Source: Tubiluchus corallicola (taxonomy: Eukaryota > Priapulida > Priapulimorpha > Priapulimorphida > Tubiluchidae). From it: a DNA stretch of 64,000 nt. Below, one piece after another: positions 63,768-64,000 of this stretch. The position numbers and the translations under genes were made by a program. The DNA lies in the NCBI GenBank assembly GCA_030141605.1, contig JAQGDQ010000018.1, positions 1,275,804 to 1,339,803 on the forward strand, read 5' to 3'. The first letter of the stretch is position 1; each line of letters begins with the position of its first letter. The notes under the pieces were generated by a model. That model was given only the letters and a program-made list of their open reading frames with translations, was not told the DNA's origin and ran no database searches.

Positions 63768-64000
63768 AAATCAACACACAACCCACACCACACCACTCCA
63801 CCTCATCACACCACACTGCACCACACCATACCACTCCACCTCATCGCACCACACTGCACCACACAATACCACCACACCGCACCACACCATACCACCTACA
63901 CACCACACCACCCACACCATACCACTCCACCACATCACATCACACTGCACCACACCATACCACTGCACCACCCACGCACCACACCACACCACCCACACCA
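63768..64000. repeat. CCACACCA-type minisatellite at the window edge
   Basis: Almost only A and C on the plus strand with interspersed T and G: tandem variations of CACACCACACCA, CACCATACCACTCCACC and CACTGCACCACACCA. Larger blocks (for example CCATACCACTCCACCTCATC) repeat within it. It continues past the window end. The long open frame on the opposite strand is a by-product of the repeat. Confidence 0.95.

Noticed and set aside
63771-63998. 75-codon minus-strand frame rich in Val, Trp, Gly and Cys
   Set aside because: It is produced by the minisatellite, which is open in several registers.

Overview
The window is animal nuclear DNA: AT-rich, gene-sparse, with GT-AG introns throughout. Exon-by-exon reading recovers three conserved metazoan protein-coding genes, each with phase-consistent splice junctions from start to stop. 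Few ORFs exceed 100 codons because the exons are short (55-730 bp). Nothing points to a prokaryote or a plasmid. The host is probably an invertebrate, since gene spacing is moderate (three genes in about 50 kb), most introns are a few hundred bases, and single genes stand where vertebrates have paralogues (RIPOR). I cannot name the phylum. A tunicate, lophotrochozoan or other marine invertebrate would all fit.

Layout. 1-4.6 kb: no coding sequence recognised. 4.6-30.0 kb, plus strand: a RIPOR/FAM65-family gene (Rho-family-interacting cell polarisation regulator), 19 coding exons, about 1022 codons. 30.4-33.5 kb: convergent intergenic space holding a foldback/MITE-like repeat in two copies and one orphan ORF. 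33.6-44.8 kb, minus strand: BDP1, the Myb/SANT subunit of RNA polymerase III factor TFIIIB, 12 coding exons, about 915 codons. 45.2-46.1 kb: a dead, frameshifted non-LTR retrotransposon fragment just upstream of BDP1. 48.1-54.1 kb, plus strand: farnesyl diphosphate synthase (FDPS), 9 exons, 351 or 370 codons depending on the start. 54.1-64.0 kb: no gene recognised, but two tRNA-like SINEs, a degenerate tandem repeat carrying nuclear-receptor-like half-sites, a dispersed repeat also present in a BDP1 intron, and a CCACACCA-type minisatellite at the right edge.

The three genes (Rho signalling, Pol III initiation, isoprenoid synthesis) show no sign of working together. RIPOR and BDP1 are tail-to-tail; BDP1 and FDPS are head-to-head across about 3.3 kb.

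Most of what is noteworthy concerns mobile elements and gene details. BDP1 intron 1 carries a hAT-like insertion with a perfect 8-bp target-site duplication. FDPS intron 7 carries a pogo/Tigger-like element flanked by TA. Three separate non-LTR retrotransposon tails are present. A 33-bp duplication has copied a RIPOR splice donor. FDPS has an aspartate where animal enzymes normally have a chain-length-determining phenylalanine, and an upstream in-frame start that would add a mitochondrial-type leader. I did not find convincing evidence of a wholly new multi-gene system.
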